A stretch of DNA of 64,000 bases from Streptomyces sp. NRRL S-337 (GTDB lineage: Bacteria; Actinomycetota; Actinomycetes; Streptomycetales; Streptomycetaceae), in the NCBI RefSeq assembly GCF_000720175.1, contig NZ_JOIX01000006.1:1-64000 (forward strand). Reading direction: 5' to 3'. Within the stretch, counting starts at the first letter, position 1; every line of letters begins with the position of its first letter. Shown here piece by piece: positions 52,516-59,916 of this stretch. Position numbers and translations under genes: made by a program. The notes under the pieces were generated by a model that saw only the letters and a program-made list of their open reading frames with translations, was not told the DNA's origin and did no database searches.

Positions 52516-53544
52516 ATGACCAACCCCCGCCTGTTCGCCCTCCACCGTGACCGCGACATCTCCGGCGTCAGCGGCACCGCCATAGTCGCCGACGGCGTGT
52601 GCTGGCCGGATGGGACCGTGTCCATCCGCTGGCGCGGCGCTCGGCCCTCCACCGTCTCGTGGAACAGCGTCGCCGACGCCGAGCACGTGCACGGCCACGG
52701 AGGCGCCACCCGCATCGTCTGGGACGGCCCCGAGCCCAACACCGGCCCGATCCCGGCCGGCGGCCTCGCCGAGGATTGCCCCCGCTGCCCCGACGATCTC
52801 GCGATCCCGTTCATCTGCCACGGACACCCCGCCGAGTGCGGCCCGGCGTGCGCCGAGGGCCACACGTATACCTACCGCTGCGCCCTGACGCCCCCGCCGA
52901 TGGACCCCGCCACGATCCTCGGTGCCGCGCATCAGAGCACCGTCCACGCCACCCCAACGCCCTGCGGAGGGTTCCCCGACACCTGCCCCAACCTCCGGCC
53001 CGTGCCGGCGGACCCGCCCCGTCATGCAGGCGGTCTCCGGTGCGGATGCCTAACCGATGCCGTGCAGCAGGACACCGTCCGGACAGTCCCGGACACCACC
53101 AGGACACCGGGCACCCCGCCGCCCGGACAGTCCCGGACACCCGAGACACCGCAGGTCAACGAGCAGGGACAGCAGGACAGGGCCCCAGACACCGGTCAGG
53201 ACGACGCCCTCGGCGTGTTGCTCGCCCGGCTGCTCCGCGGCGCGATGCTATACGAGGAGCGCCTCATCCTGCGCGAGCACGTCGTCCAGGTCCACCGCCG
53301 CGCCGAGGAAGCCGAGGCCGCCCTCGCCCGCGTGCGCGCCCTGACGGCGCAATGGCAGACCGCGATGCGCCCCGGCGAACCCAACCCCGCCGCCAGCGCC
53401 GTACTGGCCATCCTCGACGGCTCAGCCGCCGACCAGCACCCCACGCCGTGCCCGCCCGGCGGGGACTGCATGGCGTGCGGCGAATGCGCCCGCTGCCTCG
53501 CGCACCAACACCCAGCTGAGGGCGGTTGCTACTCCCGGATCTGA
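52516..53544 (+). CDS. Hypothetical Cys-rich protein (342 aa)
   Basis: 342 residues from ATG 52516. The first 70 residues look beta-rich (ISGVSGTAIVADGVCWPDGTVSIRWRG) and match the pattern of small phage domains; a Cys/His cluster follows (CPRCPDD, CHGHPAECGPACAEGH). Then comes a Pro/Thr-rich linker, a helical segment (ALGVLLARLLRGAMLYEERLILREHVVQVHRR) and a C-terminal CPPGGDCMACGECARC. Several zinc sites are likely. No family recognised. Confidence 0.65.
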   Translation: MTNPRLFALHRDRDISGVSGTAIVADGVCWPDGTVSIRWRGARPSTVSWNSVADAEHVHGHGGATRIVWDGPEPNTGPIPAGGLAEDCPRCPDDLAIPFICHGHPAECGPACAEGHTYTYRCALTPPPMDPATILGAAHQSTVHATPTPCGGFPDTCPNLRPVPADPPRHAGGLRCGCLTDAVQQDTVRTVPDTTRTPGTPPPGQSRTPETPQVNEQGQQDRAPDTGQDDALGVLLARLLRGAMLYEERLILREHVVQVHRRAEEAEAALARVRALTAQWQTAMRPGEPNPAASAVLAILDGSAADQHPTPCPPGGDCMACGECARCLAHQHPAEGGCYSRI

Positions 53545-53553
53545 TGCAGTTCA

Positions 53554-53586
53554 GACGCCCCGTCAGTCCTCGGTCGGCGGGGCGTC
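53554..53586. terminator. Hairpin between convergent genes
   Basis: GACGCCCC (53554-53561) pairs with GGGGCGTC (53579-53586) across a 17-base loop, between stops at 53544 and 53593. Confidence 0.5.
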
Positions 53587-53592
53587 GGTGGC

Positions 53593-53838
53593 CTAGCCCG
53601 CGGTGCGGCGGGGCGGCCGGCCGCCCTTACGGGCCCGGCGCGTGGCGAGTTCCTCCTCGGCCGCGGCGAGGTCGGCGAGGTCCCGCTCGGTGCCGCGCTC
53701 TTTGATCGTCGCGCGGACGTGGTCGAGGAGATCGGCGCCGCGCTCCCTGTCGCCTACGACGCGCCCGTATGTGTCCCACATGCGGCGTGGGATGCGGAAT
53801 TTGGTGGTGAAGGTGTGCTCTTCGTCCTGGTCGGCCAT
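53593..53838 (-). CDS. Ribbon-helix-helix-like repressor candidate
   Basis: 81 residues from ATG 53838. EHTFTTKFRIPRRMWDTYGRVVGDRERGADLLDHVRATI has the strand-helix-helix pattern of Arc/MetJ-type DNA-binding proteins, followed by a Lys/Arg-rich tail. It is leftward, opposite the local operon, with a strong inverted repeat just upstream (53878-53916) that recurs 2,080 bases away. It may therefore repress itself, the gene at 53964 and the one at 56021. Confidence 0.65.
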   Translation of the reverse strand: MADQDEEHTFTTKFRIPRRMWDTYGRVVGDRERGADLLDHVRATIKERGTERDLADLAAAEEELATRRARKGGRPPRRTAG

Positions 53839-53861
53839 GGGCTCGATGTTCCCACACGGTT

Positions 53862-53924
53862 TCTTTCGCGTCACCACTTGTGTGGGTACACGGTTAGCCT
53901 TACTGTGTACCCACAAAGTTAATC
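53862..53924. promoter_or_regulatory. Duplicated promoter/operator, copy 1
   Basis: 63 bases that match 55942-56004 at 56 positions. The core is the inverted repeat TGTGGGTACAC (53881-53891) and GTGTACCCACA (53905-53915). It lies between the divergent RHH-like gene and the gene at 53964. Confidence 0.78.
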
Positions 53925-53963
53925 GCTCGGCCCACCGGGCCAGCGCGGATCAAAGGGGCTGAA

Positions 53964-54581
53964 TTGCAGGTCTACGAGCGCACCGAGAACGGCACCACCG
54001 CCCACGTCAGCAAGGGTGAGGGCCTGGCCGAGATCAACCACGCGATGATGGGCGGCAAGCGCAACGTCCGCGAAATGTCCGCCGCACGCACCGACGCCAA
54101 CATCAAGTACACGGACGGCCGGAACGTCCGCCTGGTGCTGGTTGACGCCCCCACGCCGGAGGGGTTCGTGCAGGGCCAAGCGGTGGTTGTCCAGCGTCCC
54201 GGTCGGGCTCCGTTCACGGGTACCGTGGCCCACATCCACACCGCGCCCGGGTACGTGGCCGTGCTCGACGACCGGGACCGTGCCGTGTCCAGCTACCCCA
54301 CGAGCTTCGTGTCCCCCGCTGAGGTCGACGGGGAGCCGGCGGAGGAGACGGACAGCGAGGGGCGCCGGATCGTCACCGTCAAGGGCAAGCGCTACGTGGT
54401 GAGCGCGATTACCCCGGCCCGCCCCCGGACCCCGGGGGCGAAGTCCTGGATCCCAGAGGCGTACGTCAGCTACTGGTCCGGGGGCCCGCTGGGGCTGCCC
54501 TCCGGTCCCACGCGACACGCCTCCGCCAGCGACAAGCCGGGCACCGTGGGCCGCGCCATCTGGGATGCGGTGGCCCGATGA
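53964..54581 (+). CDS. Hypothetical protein under copy-1 operator
   Basis: 205 residues. TTG 53964 is the start: AAAGGGG lies six bases upstream. The protein is mixed alpha/beta, with GKRNVREMSAARTDANIKYTDGRNVRLVLVDAP at the front and a C-terminal SYWSGGPLGLPSGPT region. No family recognised. The stop overlaps the next ATG. Confidence 0.66.
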   Translation: MQVYERTENGTTAHVSKGEGLAEINHAMMGGKRNVREMSAARTDANIKYTDGRNVRLVLVDAPTPEGFVQGQAVVVQRPGRAPFTGTVAHIHTAPGYVAVLDDRDRAVSSYPTSFVSPAEVDGEPAEETDSEGRRIVTVKGKRYVVSAITPARPRTPGAKSWIPEAYVSYWSGGPLGLPSGPTRHASASDKPGTVGRAIWDAVAR

Positions 54582-54760
54582 ACGCCCGCTGCTCGGCCAC
54601 CACGTCGAACGGGTACCGCTGCATCAACCCGACCCAGCCTGGTCGGCCGGTGTGCGCAAGTCACGACCCGCGCCGCCAATGCGGAGCCCCCACGAAGAGC
54701 GGGGGCGTGTGCAGGCGGATGAAGGTACAGGGACACGGCACGTGCTCGTACCACTGCTGA
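54578..54760 (+). CDS. Tandem zinc-knuckle miniprotein (60 aa)
   Basis: 60 residues made of two copies of C-x9-C-x10-C-x2-H with identical spacing, an internal duplication that should bind two metals. Starts in an ATGA overlap. Possibly a small DNA- or RNA-binding modulator; the partner is unknown. Confidence 0.72.
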   Translation: MNARCSATTSNGYRCINPTQPGRPVCASHDPRRQCGAPTKSGGVCRRMKVQGHGTCSYHC

Positions 54761-54832
54761 GCCGAAACGCCCTCCGGGGCGTCCGCGGGAGGTGGCCTAC
54801 CCCCGCTGATGAGGCAGACCGTAGGAGGAGAT

Positions 54833-55048
54833 ATGCGCGTCACCGGACGTTGGGTCAACGAAGCTGGCAAGAACGGTCGGATGCCCGGCCGGTTCGCCAC
54901 TGCGCAGGACGCGGAGTGCGCCGCCCGAGAGTTCATGAAGAGGAATCCCACCGTGACCATGGTTTCGATCAGTCACGAAACGGGCGGTTGGCTCACCGAT
55001 GTGAGCCGCGACGGGGAGTCGTCGCACGGGTGGCGAGCGCAGCCCTGA
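54833..55048 (+). CDS. Hypothetical protein (71 aa)
   Basis: 71 residues from ATG 54833 with a full AGGAGG four to nine bases upstream, which decides this start over the open codons at 54809. Pattern MRVTGRWVNEAGK...REFMKRNPTVTMVSISHE suggests a small alpha/beta fold. Function unknown. Confidence 0.66.
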   Translation: MRVTGRWVNEAGKNGRMPGRFATAQDAECAAREFMKRNPTVTMVSISHETGGWLTDVSRDGESSHGWRAQP

Positions 55049-55154
55049 ACACCCGTCCCGCAACCGGCCGGCCTGAACGGCGCCCCAGCGCCGGGCCTGG
55101 CGGTTCGACTCCGCGGCGGGGTACTCACCACACCACCGACACCAGGGAGACACC

Positions 55155-55415
55155 ATGCCCACGCTCGACCCCAACGCCCTCGCCGAGATCAGCGACGAAG
55201 CGGGCGCCGCACCCGAGGACGTACGCCCCGGCGTACAGCCGGTCGACTACGACATGATCCGCGATTACGTCATCAAGGCTGGCGAGTTGCCCGAGGAGTC
55301 CGCCCGACCGTTCGCCAGGTGGCTCAACGAGACCTGGTTCGATTTCAGCGAGGAGCCCGGCCAGACAAACGGCGACATCATCAACGGCGCGCTCGCCTAC
55401 TGGCGCGGCCAGTAG
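55155..55415 (+). CDS. Hypothetical acidic protein (86 aa)
   Basis: 86 residues from ATG 55155 behind AGGGAG. Acidic, helical, with DYDMIRDYVIKAGELPEESARPFARWLNE. No family recognised. A strong hairpin follows at 55515. Confidence 0.65.
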   Translation: MPTLDPNALAEISDEAGAAPEDVRPGVQPVDYDMIRDYVIKAGELPEESARPFARWLNETWFDFSEEPGQTNGDIINGALAYWRGQ

Positions 55416-55514
55416 CCCACCCCGCAGCAGCGCCCGCCCGTCCCCGGACCGGCGGGCAGACCACGAGGCAGCCCGGCATCCGACCCGCTGCCCACCATTC
55501 ACCACGAAGGCCCC

Positions 55515-55545
55515 GGCCCCGCCCCTCACGAAGAGGGGCGGGGCC
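55515..55545. terminator. Strong G/C hairpin
   Basis: GGCCCCGCCCCTC (55515-55527) and GAGGGGCGGGGCC (55533-55545), a perfect 13-bp stem with a 5-base loop, after the gene ending at 55415 and followed by TTCG. Confidence 0.78.
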
Positions 55546-55582
55546 TTCGCACACCCCAGCACCGACCCCCGTAAGGAGACCC

Positions 55583-55846
55583 ATGGCCACCAGCTGCATC
55601 CGAGCATGTGACGTCGCCCACGACCTCACCCGTGCCGGACACCCCGACTCCACCCGCGGCACTGCCTGGCGGCCCGGCCACCGCGCCACCCAGGCCAGCC
55701 CACGCACCGTCCGGTGCTGGCACGACGGGCCCGACGAGCAGGCGCATCTCCACCAGTACGCAGCCAGGCTCCAGGCCCGCGGATACACCGTCACCCTTGA
55801 GCGGCGGAAGGGGCGGCGGCCAGCGCTGCGGGTCACGCATCCGTGA
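55583..55846 (+). CDS. Hypothetical basic protein (87 aa)
   Basis: 87 residues from ATG 55583 behind AAGGAG. The C-terminal half (DGPDEQAHLHQYAARLQARGYTVTLERRKGRRPALRVTHP) is a helix followed by strands, common in small phage proteins. Function unknown. Confidence 0.65.
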   Translation: MATSCIRACDVAHDLTRAGHPDSTRGTAWRPGHRATQASPRTVRCWHDGPDEQAHLHQYAARLQARGYTVTLERRKGRRPALRVTHP

Positions 55847-55941
55847 GCAGATAACCCACGCGTCCCGGGCCTCGACGCACTGAACGACGTAGTCCGAACG
55901 CCCCACCGTCTCTCGACCGGCGGGGCGTCGTATCTGGAGGT

Positions 55942-56004
55942 CCTTTCGCCGCACCTCTTGTGTGGGTACACGGTTACCGTTACTGTGTACCCACAAGGTT
56001 AATC
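55942..56004. promoter_or_regulatory. Duplicated promoter/operator, copy 2
   Basis: Second copy of the 63-base element at 53862-53924 (56 of 63 bases equal), with TGTGGGTACAC at 55961-55971 and GTGTACCCACA at 55985-55995. It directly precedes the gene at 56021. Confidence 0.78.
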
Positions 56005-56020
56005 ACCGAAGGGGCGCCCG

Positions 56021-56356
56021 ATGAACCACACCCAGCAGACCGGCACTTGCCTCCGCTGTCACCGCCCCCTCACCTCCCCCCGCTCCATCGCCAACGGCTA
56101 CGGCCCCACCTGCGCCCGCCGCATCCGTGCTGCTGCCGTCGACACCACCGACTACAAGCCCCACCAGATCGCGTCCGCCCACGAGTTGATCGCCGACGGC
56201 GCGATCATCCCCCTCCGCTCCGTGGCCTTCATCACCGTGTCCACCGACGGCACCGAGACCTACCGCACCGCCCCCACCGCGTGCACCTGCCCGGCCGGCC
56301 TCAAGGCCGGCCGCTGCTACCACCAGCTCGCCGCCCGCATGCTGCTCGCCGCCTAA
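56021..56356 (+). CDS. Zinc-finger protein with SWIM-like motif
   Basis: 111 residues. The N terminus CLRCHRPLTSPRSIANGYGPTC is a DUF6011-like zinc knuckle, and the C terminus CTCPAGLKAGRCYH is the CxC...CxH pattern of SWIM fingers. A nucleic-acid-binding role is likely. ATG 56021 lies 17 bases after operator copy 2, so it should be under the same control as the RHH-like region. Confidence 0.75.
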   Translation: MNHTQQTGTCLRCHRPLTSPRSIANGYGPTCARRIRAAAVDTTDYKPHQIASAHELIADGAIIPLRSVAFITVSTDGTETYRTAPTACTCPAGLKAGRCYHQLAARMLLAA

Positions 56357-56388
56357 CCCGGCACAACCCGACCAGGGAGAAGAACGTC

Positions 56389-56661
56389 ATGCCCAGCCCC
56401 GCCGCCACCCTCAATGCCGCCGCAGACAAGCTGCATGATGCGGTACGCGCCAACGACCCCGCCGCGCTCGCCGCCCTCCTGACACCGGAGATCGCCCTCG
56501 CCCTGATCGAGGTGCTCAACGCCCGTGCGCACCTCGCCCACACGGGCGCCGCGGACTTTAACCCTGGTGCAGCCACCGACTATGAGTCGCTGCGCCTTGC
56601 CGAGCGCATCCTCGCCGCGCCTGCCCGCCGCACGCCGACGTTCCCCGGCGGAGGCTTCTGA
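56389..56661 (+). CDS. Hypothetical helical protein (90 aa)
   Basis: 90 residues from ATG 56389 behind AGGGAGAAG. Ala/Leu-rich helices (ATLNAAADKLHDAVRANDPAALAALLTPEIALAL). No family recognised. A hairpin follows. Confidence 0.64.
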   Translation: MPSPAATLNAAADKLHDAVRANDPAALAALLTPEIALALIEVLNARAHLAHTGAADFNPGAATDYESLRLAERILAAPARRTPTFPGGGF

Positions 56662-56683
56662 CCCGCAGCCCCACCTGTCGACC

Positions 56684-56707
56684 GGCCCCGCCGCACACGG
56701 CGGGGCC
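56684..56707. terminator. Hairpin between convergent genes
   Basis: GGCCCCGCCG (56684-56693) and CGGCGGGGCC (56698-56707), a perfect 10-bp stem with a CACA loop followed by GTTT. Confidence 0.72.
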
Positions 56708-56735
56708 GTTTCGCTGCGCGGCCGGGCCTAGTCGG

Positions 56736-56897
56736 TCAGAAACAGCCCCACTCCCGCGCGAACATGTCGTCTGGCTCGGCGCGATACGCCTCATCTTCAA
56801 AGTCGATCGCCCCGCACCGACACTCCCCACTCTTGAAGATTGAGACGGGGCATTCCTCGTAATGCTCCCGCTGCTGCTCATCGTCACGGTTAGGCAT
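56736..56897 (-). CDS. Leftward small acidic protein (53 aa)
   Basis: 53 residues from ATG 56897 behind GGGAGA: MPNRDDEQQREHYEECP, then CRCGAIDFEDEAYRAEPDDMFAREWGCF. Strongly acidic with four cysteines and a clean ribosome site. It runs against the local operon and may be expressed at another stage. Function unknown. Confidence 0.66.
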   Translation of the reverse strand: MPNRDDEQQREHYEECPVSIFKSGECRCGAIDFEDEAYRAEPDDMFAREWGCF

Positions 56898-57106
56898 GCG
56901 TCTCCCAAGCGGTCGTCGGCCCGGTCGAGCCCTACACAGCCTTAGGCAGATCGCGGCGCGCGAGAGGCAAGATGCACGATTTTGATGCTGATGGGACTGG
57001 TGTGGCGCGACGCCGCCCGAACCGCGTCACCGTTCCATCACAAGTCCCCCACCCCGCCACCCGGCCGCCGCATGATTGCCCCCTCAACCACCCGTGGGGG
57101 GATCAC

Positions 57107-57505
57107 ATGCGCCACAGCACCGCCGCCGTCGGCATCCTCACCGCCGCCCTGCTACTGACCGCCTGCGGCGGCAACCAGGACAAGCCCAAGGCCAAGCCGA
57201 CTACGCCCCCATCGGACAAGTTCCTCGGTGCGATCGTCGACCACCCCGTCCACAGTTGGGACGACAGCGGGCCGACCCAGAAGGAACTTCTTGCGTACCC
57301 GCCGAAGTGGTGCGCGGCCCTGAAGGACGGCCACAGCGTCGACTACCTCTTCGATCCCACCCAAGGCCGGCTGTACCCCATCGGCGTGGACTGGGGTACA
57401 GAGAAGTCGGACGCTAATGAGGTGCTCGCGATGGCTGTGGAGGCGTACTGCCCGACGTATCGCGGGCGGGTGCTGCAGGAGCTGCGCAAAGGCGGCGACT
57501 ACTGA
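57107..57505 (+). CDS. Prophage lipoprotein (DUF732-like)
   Basis: 132 residues. The N terminus MRHSTAAVGILTAALLLTAC is a lipoprotein signal with the lipobox LTAC. The mature part has a Cys in KWCAALKDG and another in VEAYCPTYRGRVL, a pattern like secreted DUF732 proteins, likely disulfide-bonded. A surface lipoprotein in a prophage often blocks superinfection, but no direct evidence is seen here. ATG 57107 is preferred over the open codons from 56972. Confidence 0.75.
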   Translation: MRHSTAAVGILTAALLLTACGGNQDKPKAKPTTPPSDKFLGAIVDHPVHSWDDSGPTQKELLAYPPKWCAALKDGHSVDYLFDPTQGRLYPIGVDWGTEKSDANEVLAMAVEAYCPTYRGRVLQELRKGGDY

Positions 57506-57569
57506 TCCGGTGGCAACGCGCCTGGAGCACCGGTCTCGGTCTGGCCGGAAATCTCCTGTGAACCAGGTT

Positions 57570-57594
57570 CAGTACTCAGTACTGTACTTGGTAC
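57570..57594. promoter_or_regulatory. Clustered AGTACT palindromes
   Basis: CAGTACT occurs twice in tandem (57570-57576 and 57577-57583), each holding the palindrome AGTACT, followed by GTACTTGGTAC. The group sits about 35 bases before the gene at 57628 and may be its operator. Confidence 0.45.
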
Positions 57595-57627
57595 ACGAGT
57601 AGTGCTGGATCAGCCTCAGGAGGCGAC

Positions 57628-57918
57628 TTGACCACCGGCCAGGAATCATCGCGATTCGACATCAGCATCCTCACTTGGGACGACGACTTCCTGTACCCCC
57701 TGCTCTACAAGCGCGACGAGGTCGCCGCCTCCATCGCCGCCGGTCTCGACATCGTGCGCGCCGGCCTCGTACGCCGGATCTCTGAGCGCATCGACGTGCC
57801 CGCCCTCATCACCAAGCACGCCGGCGAGGGAATGCACCCCGGCTCGATCGCCCAGGTGCTGGGGGTTTCCGAGTCGTACGTGTACCGGGTTCTTCGCGAG
57901 CGCGGCGAGACGCGATGA
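57628..57918 (+). CDS. Small HTH protein (96 aa)
   Basis: 96 residues. TTG 57628 is chosen because AGGAGG lies six bases upstream. The C-terminal part MHPGSIAQVLGVSESYVYRVLRERGE is a helix-turn-helix. It is a likely phage regulator; AGTACT repeats precede it. Coupled to the next gene by an ATGA overlap. Confidence 0.72.
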   Translation: MTTGQESSRFDISILTWDDDFLYPLLYKRDEVAASIAAGLDIVRAGLVRRISERIDVPALITKHAGEGMHPGSIAQVLGVSESYVYRVLRERGETR

Positions 57919-58148
57919 CCATGACTCACCCTGTCGATGTGACCATTCACGGCCCCATCACCGCCGACGGGCCCGATGGCCGGCCGCTCCGCATTCGGTG
58001 CCCTCATTGCCGCGCCGCCACCAGACTCACCGTCTACGGCACTCTGGGCTCACCGGGCATGCTCATGTGCCCGCAGAAGCACCACTTCCCCCCGCCTCCC
58101 TACGTCGACCCGGTAGAGCTATTGCGGCAGGTTGACGCGCTCACGTGA
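57915..58148 (+). CDS. Zinc-ribbon-like small protein (77 aa)
   Basis: 77 residues from ATG 57915. CPHCRAATRL and a later MCPQKH give a small zinc ribbon. Convergent with the gene ending at 58157, eight bases away. Confidence 0.64.
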   Translation: MTMTHPVDVTIHGPITADGPDGRPLRIRCPHCRAATRLTVYGTLGSPGMLMCPQKHHFPPPPYVDPVELLRQVDALT

Positions 58149-58156
58149 TCAGGGTG

Positions 58157-58369
58157 TCACACCCATACGTCCGGGCCGGCGCCTCGCCATTCGATCAGGC
58201 CCCGGTCGTCGAGCCGTACCTCGTCCGGATCCAGCCCGGCCCGGCGCAGAAACTCCAGCAGGTCCGCGATGCCGTACGCCAAGCCGGCGATCTGCCCGCG
58301 CACCGTGACTCGCCGGCCGCCGGAAGGCGACGGCGGATGCACGACCACGGGGGGACGCTCGGGCGGCAT
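58157..58369 (-). CDS. Leftward small protein (70 aa)
   Basis: 70 residues from ATG 58369 behind GGTGGGGGT. The part VTVRGQIAGLAYGIADLLEFLRRAGLDPDEVRLDDRGLIEWRG looks conserved and alpha/beta. Function unknown. Confidence 0.68.
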   Translation of the reverse strand: MPPERPPVVVHPPSPSGGRRVTVRGQIAGLAYGIADLLEFLRRAGLDPDEVRLDDRGLIEWRGAGPDVWV

Positions 58370-58424
58370 ACCCCCACCCTGCCGCCACCAGCTGCGCCCC
58401 GCACCCCGACCGCAACCACATGAC

Positions 58425-58456
58425 GGAGGCCCCACCCGATCCCGGGCGGGGCCTCC
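58425..58456. terminator. Terminator of leftward HTH gene
   Basis: GGAGGCCCCACCCG (58425-58438) pairs with CGGGCGGGGCCTCC (58443-58456), 14 bp with one A-C mismatch and a 4-base loop, just downstream of the leftward stop at 58470. Confidence 0.78.
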
Positions 58457-58469
58457 GACGTGTACGCGC

Positions 58470-58772
58470 TTACTCGGACGGCTCCGCTGTCTTCTTCGGC
58501 CGTGCGGTCCCCGACCCCTTGTAGCCGCGGAACACGTCCTGCACCGTGCTGAGCTTGATCTGAAGACGGTCCGCGATCTGCCGGTACGACAGCCCGTCGC
58601 CGTCGTCCCACAGTTCACGGATCAAGGCAGTGCGGTCGGCTGACCACGACTTGTTGCGGCGGATCTGCTCGGCCATGATCCGACTCTGAGCCTTGACCCG
58701 CTCCTCCCGGTCCGCGATCTGTTCGACCGCATCAAGGGCGTCCGACACGCGACGCACCTCCTCTTCGCTCAT
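58470..58772 (-). CDS. Leftward HTH protein (100 aa)
   Basis: 100 residues from ATG 58772. The helical N-terminal half (EEEVRRVSDALDAVEQIADREERVKAQSR) is followed by a helix-turn-helix, GLSYRQIADRLQIKLSTVQDVFRGYKG, and a basic tail. It is probably a transcription factor or a terminase-like DNA binder, oriented against the late genes. Three leftward genes (56736, 58157, 58470) interrupt this part. Confidence 0.75.
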   Translation of the reverse strand: MSEEEVRRVSDALDAVEQIADREERVKAQSRIMAEQIRRNKSWSADRTALIRELWDDGDGLSYRQIADRLQIKLSTVQDVFRGYKGSGTARPKKTAEPSE

Positions 58773-58936
58773 CCCGGCCCTTTCTCCCGGCGGGCCGCTT
58801 GCCCTGAGCGTAGGGGACCCCTACAGTCATAGGCAAGCAGCTGCGCTGCTGATGCACAACGGCCCCGGCCCGGCGCTGCACACGCCAAATGGGCCGGGGC
58901 CAGACCCACCCACACGTCACAGGGAGTGGATCCGCC

Positions 58937-59410
58937 ATGGATCGTACCCACGGCCACCCGGCCACCACCGCCCCGCTCGCCGCTCTCCTCACCACCGCCG
59001 CCGCCGTCATCGACGCCAACCCCCACATGCAGCCCGACGCCGTCATCGGCCCCCGGTTCGCCGAGGGACTCCTCACCCTCACCGCCCGCCGCTTCACCGC
59101 CCCCGCCCGCGAACAGGCCCGCACCGCCGCCCGCGCCGCCCGCACCGCCGCCTTCATCGTGCACACCGCCCGGCGCGACGGAGTCACCCCCACCACCCTC
59201 GACGCCGCGGCCACCCGCGCTGACGCTGCCGTGCGTACCGCCAGCCTCGCCGCCCGCCAGCTCGCCGAGGTCGAGCAGGCCGCCGCCACCACCGTGGACG
59301 CCGCCCTCGCCGCCCTCGGCCCGCTCCCCGCCAGCACCACCCGCGCCCAGCTGTCCGCCGCCATGCGCGCCGCCGCCACCGCGCCCGCCCTCACCGGCGC
59401 CGCGCGATGA
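58937..59410 (+). CDS. Hypothetical Ala-rich helical protein
   Basis: 157 residues from ATG 58937 behind AGGGAG. More than a quarter Ala, with long amphipathic helices (ARTAARAARTAAFIVHTARRDG). Function unknown. It starts a rightward coupled group of three. Confidence 0.62.
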   Translation: MDRTHGHPATTAPLAALLTTAAAVIDANPHMQPDAVIGPRFAEGLLTLTARRFTAPAREQARTAARAARTAAFIVHTARRDGVTPTTLDAAATRADAAVRTASLAARQLAEVEQAAATTVDAALAALGPLPASTTRAQLSAAMRAAATAPALTGAAR

Positions 59411-59685
59411 CCGCCCGCCGCCCGCGGCTCCACGAGCTGCTCACCGACACCGCCGACCGGCTCCCCGGCGTCTACCCGCGAGCCATCCTCACCCCCGCTC
59501 GCCTCGCCTTCATCGCACAACTGGCCGTGTGGAACGCCTACCAGACGTACGGCGAACCCACGCCCGAGATGGCCGCGGACACCAAGGCCCTCCACCACGT
59601 CTTCAACCACCTGCGCATCAACGGCGACACCCGCGCCGCCTACGCCGAGCGCCTGAGGCAGGCCGCGAAAGCGAGGCGTCGATGA
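59407..59685 (+). CDS. Hypothetical protein (92 aa)
   Basis: 92 residues from an ATGA overlap. Helical, with LARLAFIAQLAVWNAYQTYGEPTPEMAADTKALHHVFN-like spacing. No family recognised. Confidence 0.64.
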   Translation: MTARRPRLHELLTDTADRLPGVYPRAILTPARLAFIAQLAVWNAYQTYGEPTPEMAADTKALHHVFNHLRINGDTRAAYAERLRQAAKARRR

Positions 59686-59861
59686 GCACCGCCAAGCTGC
59701 GCCCGAACCGGATCATCGCCGAGCCGGCCACCGTCGCACGGTGCGCCGCCGACCGGGCTGCCTCGACCGACCCGGTGACGGGCCCCGAGGCCCGCGGCGC
59801 CGCCCGCGACCTGCTCGCCTCCGCCCGCGCGCACGGCAACGAGCAGGCCCCCACCCGATAA
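59682..59861 (+). CDS. Small hypothetical protein (59 aa)
   Basis: 59 residues from ATG 59682 in an overlap with the previous stop. Polar, helical. A 9-bp hairpin (59868-59876 with 59885-59893) follows before the next gene. Confidence 0.58.
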   Translation: MSTAKLRPNRIIAEPATVARCAADRAASTDPVTGPEARGAARDLLASARAHGNEQAPTR

Positions 59862-59916
59862 CCCTCCGGCCCGCCGCCCCCGCGCGGCGGGCCCGCACCA
59901 ACGATCGGGAGCACCC

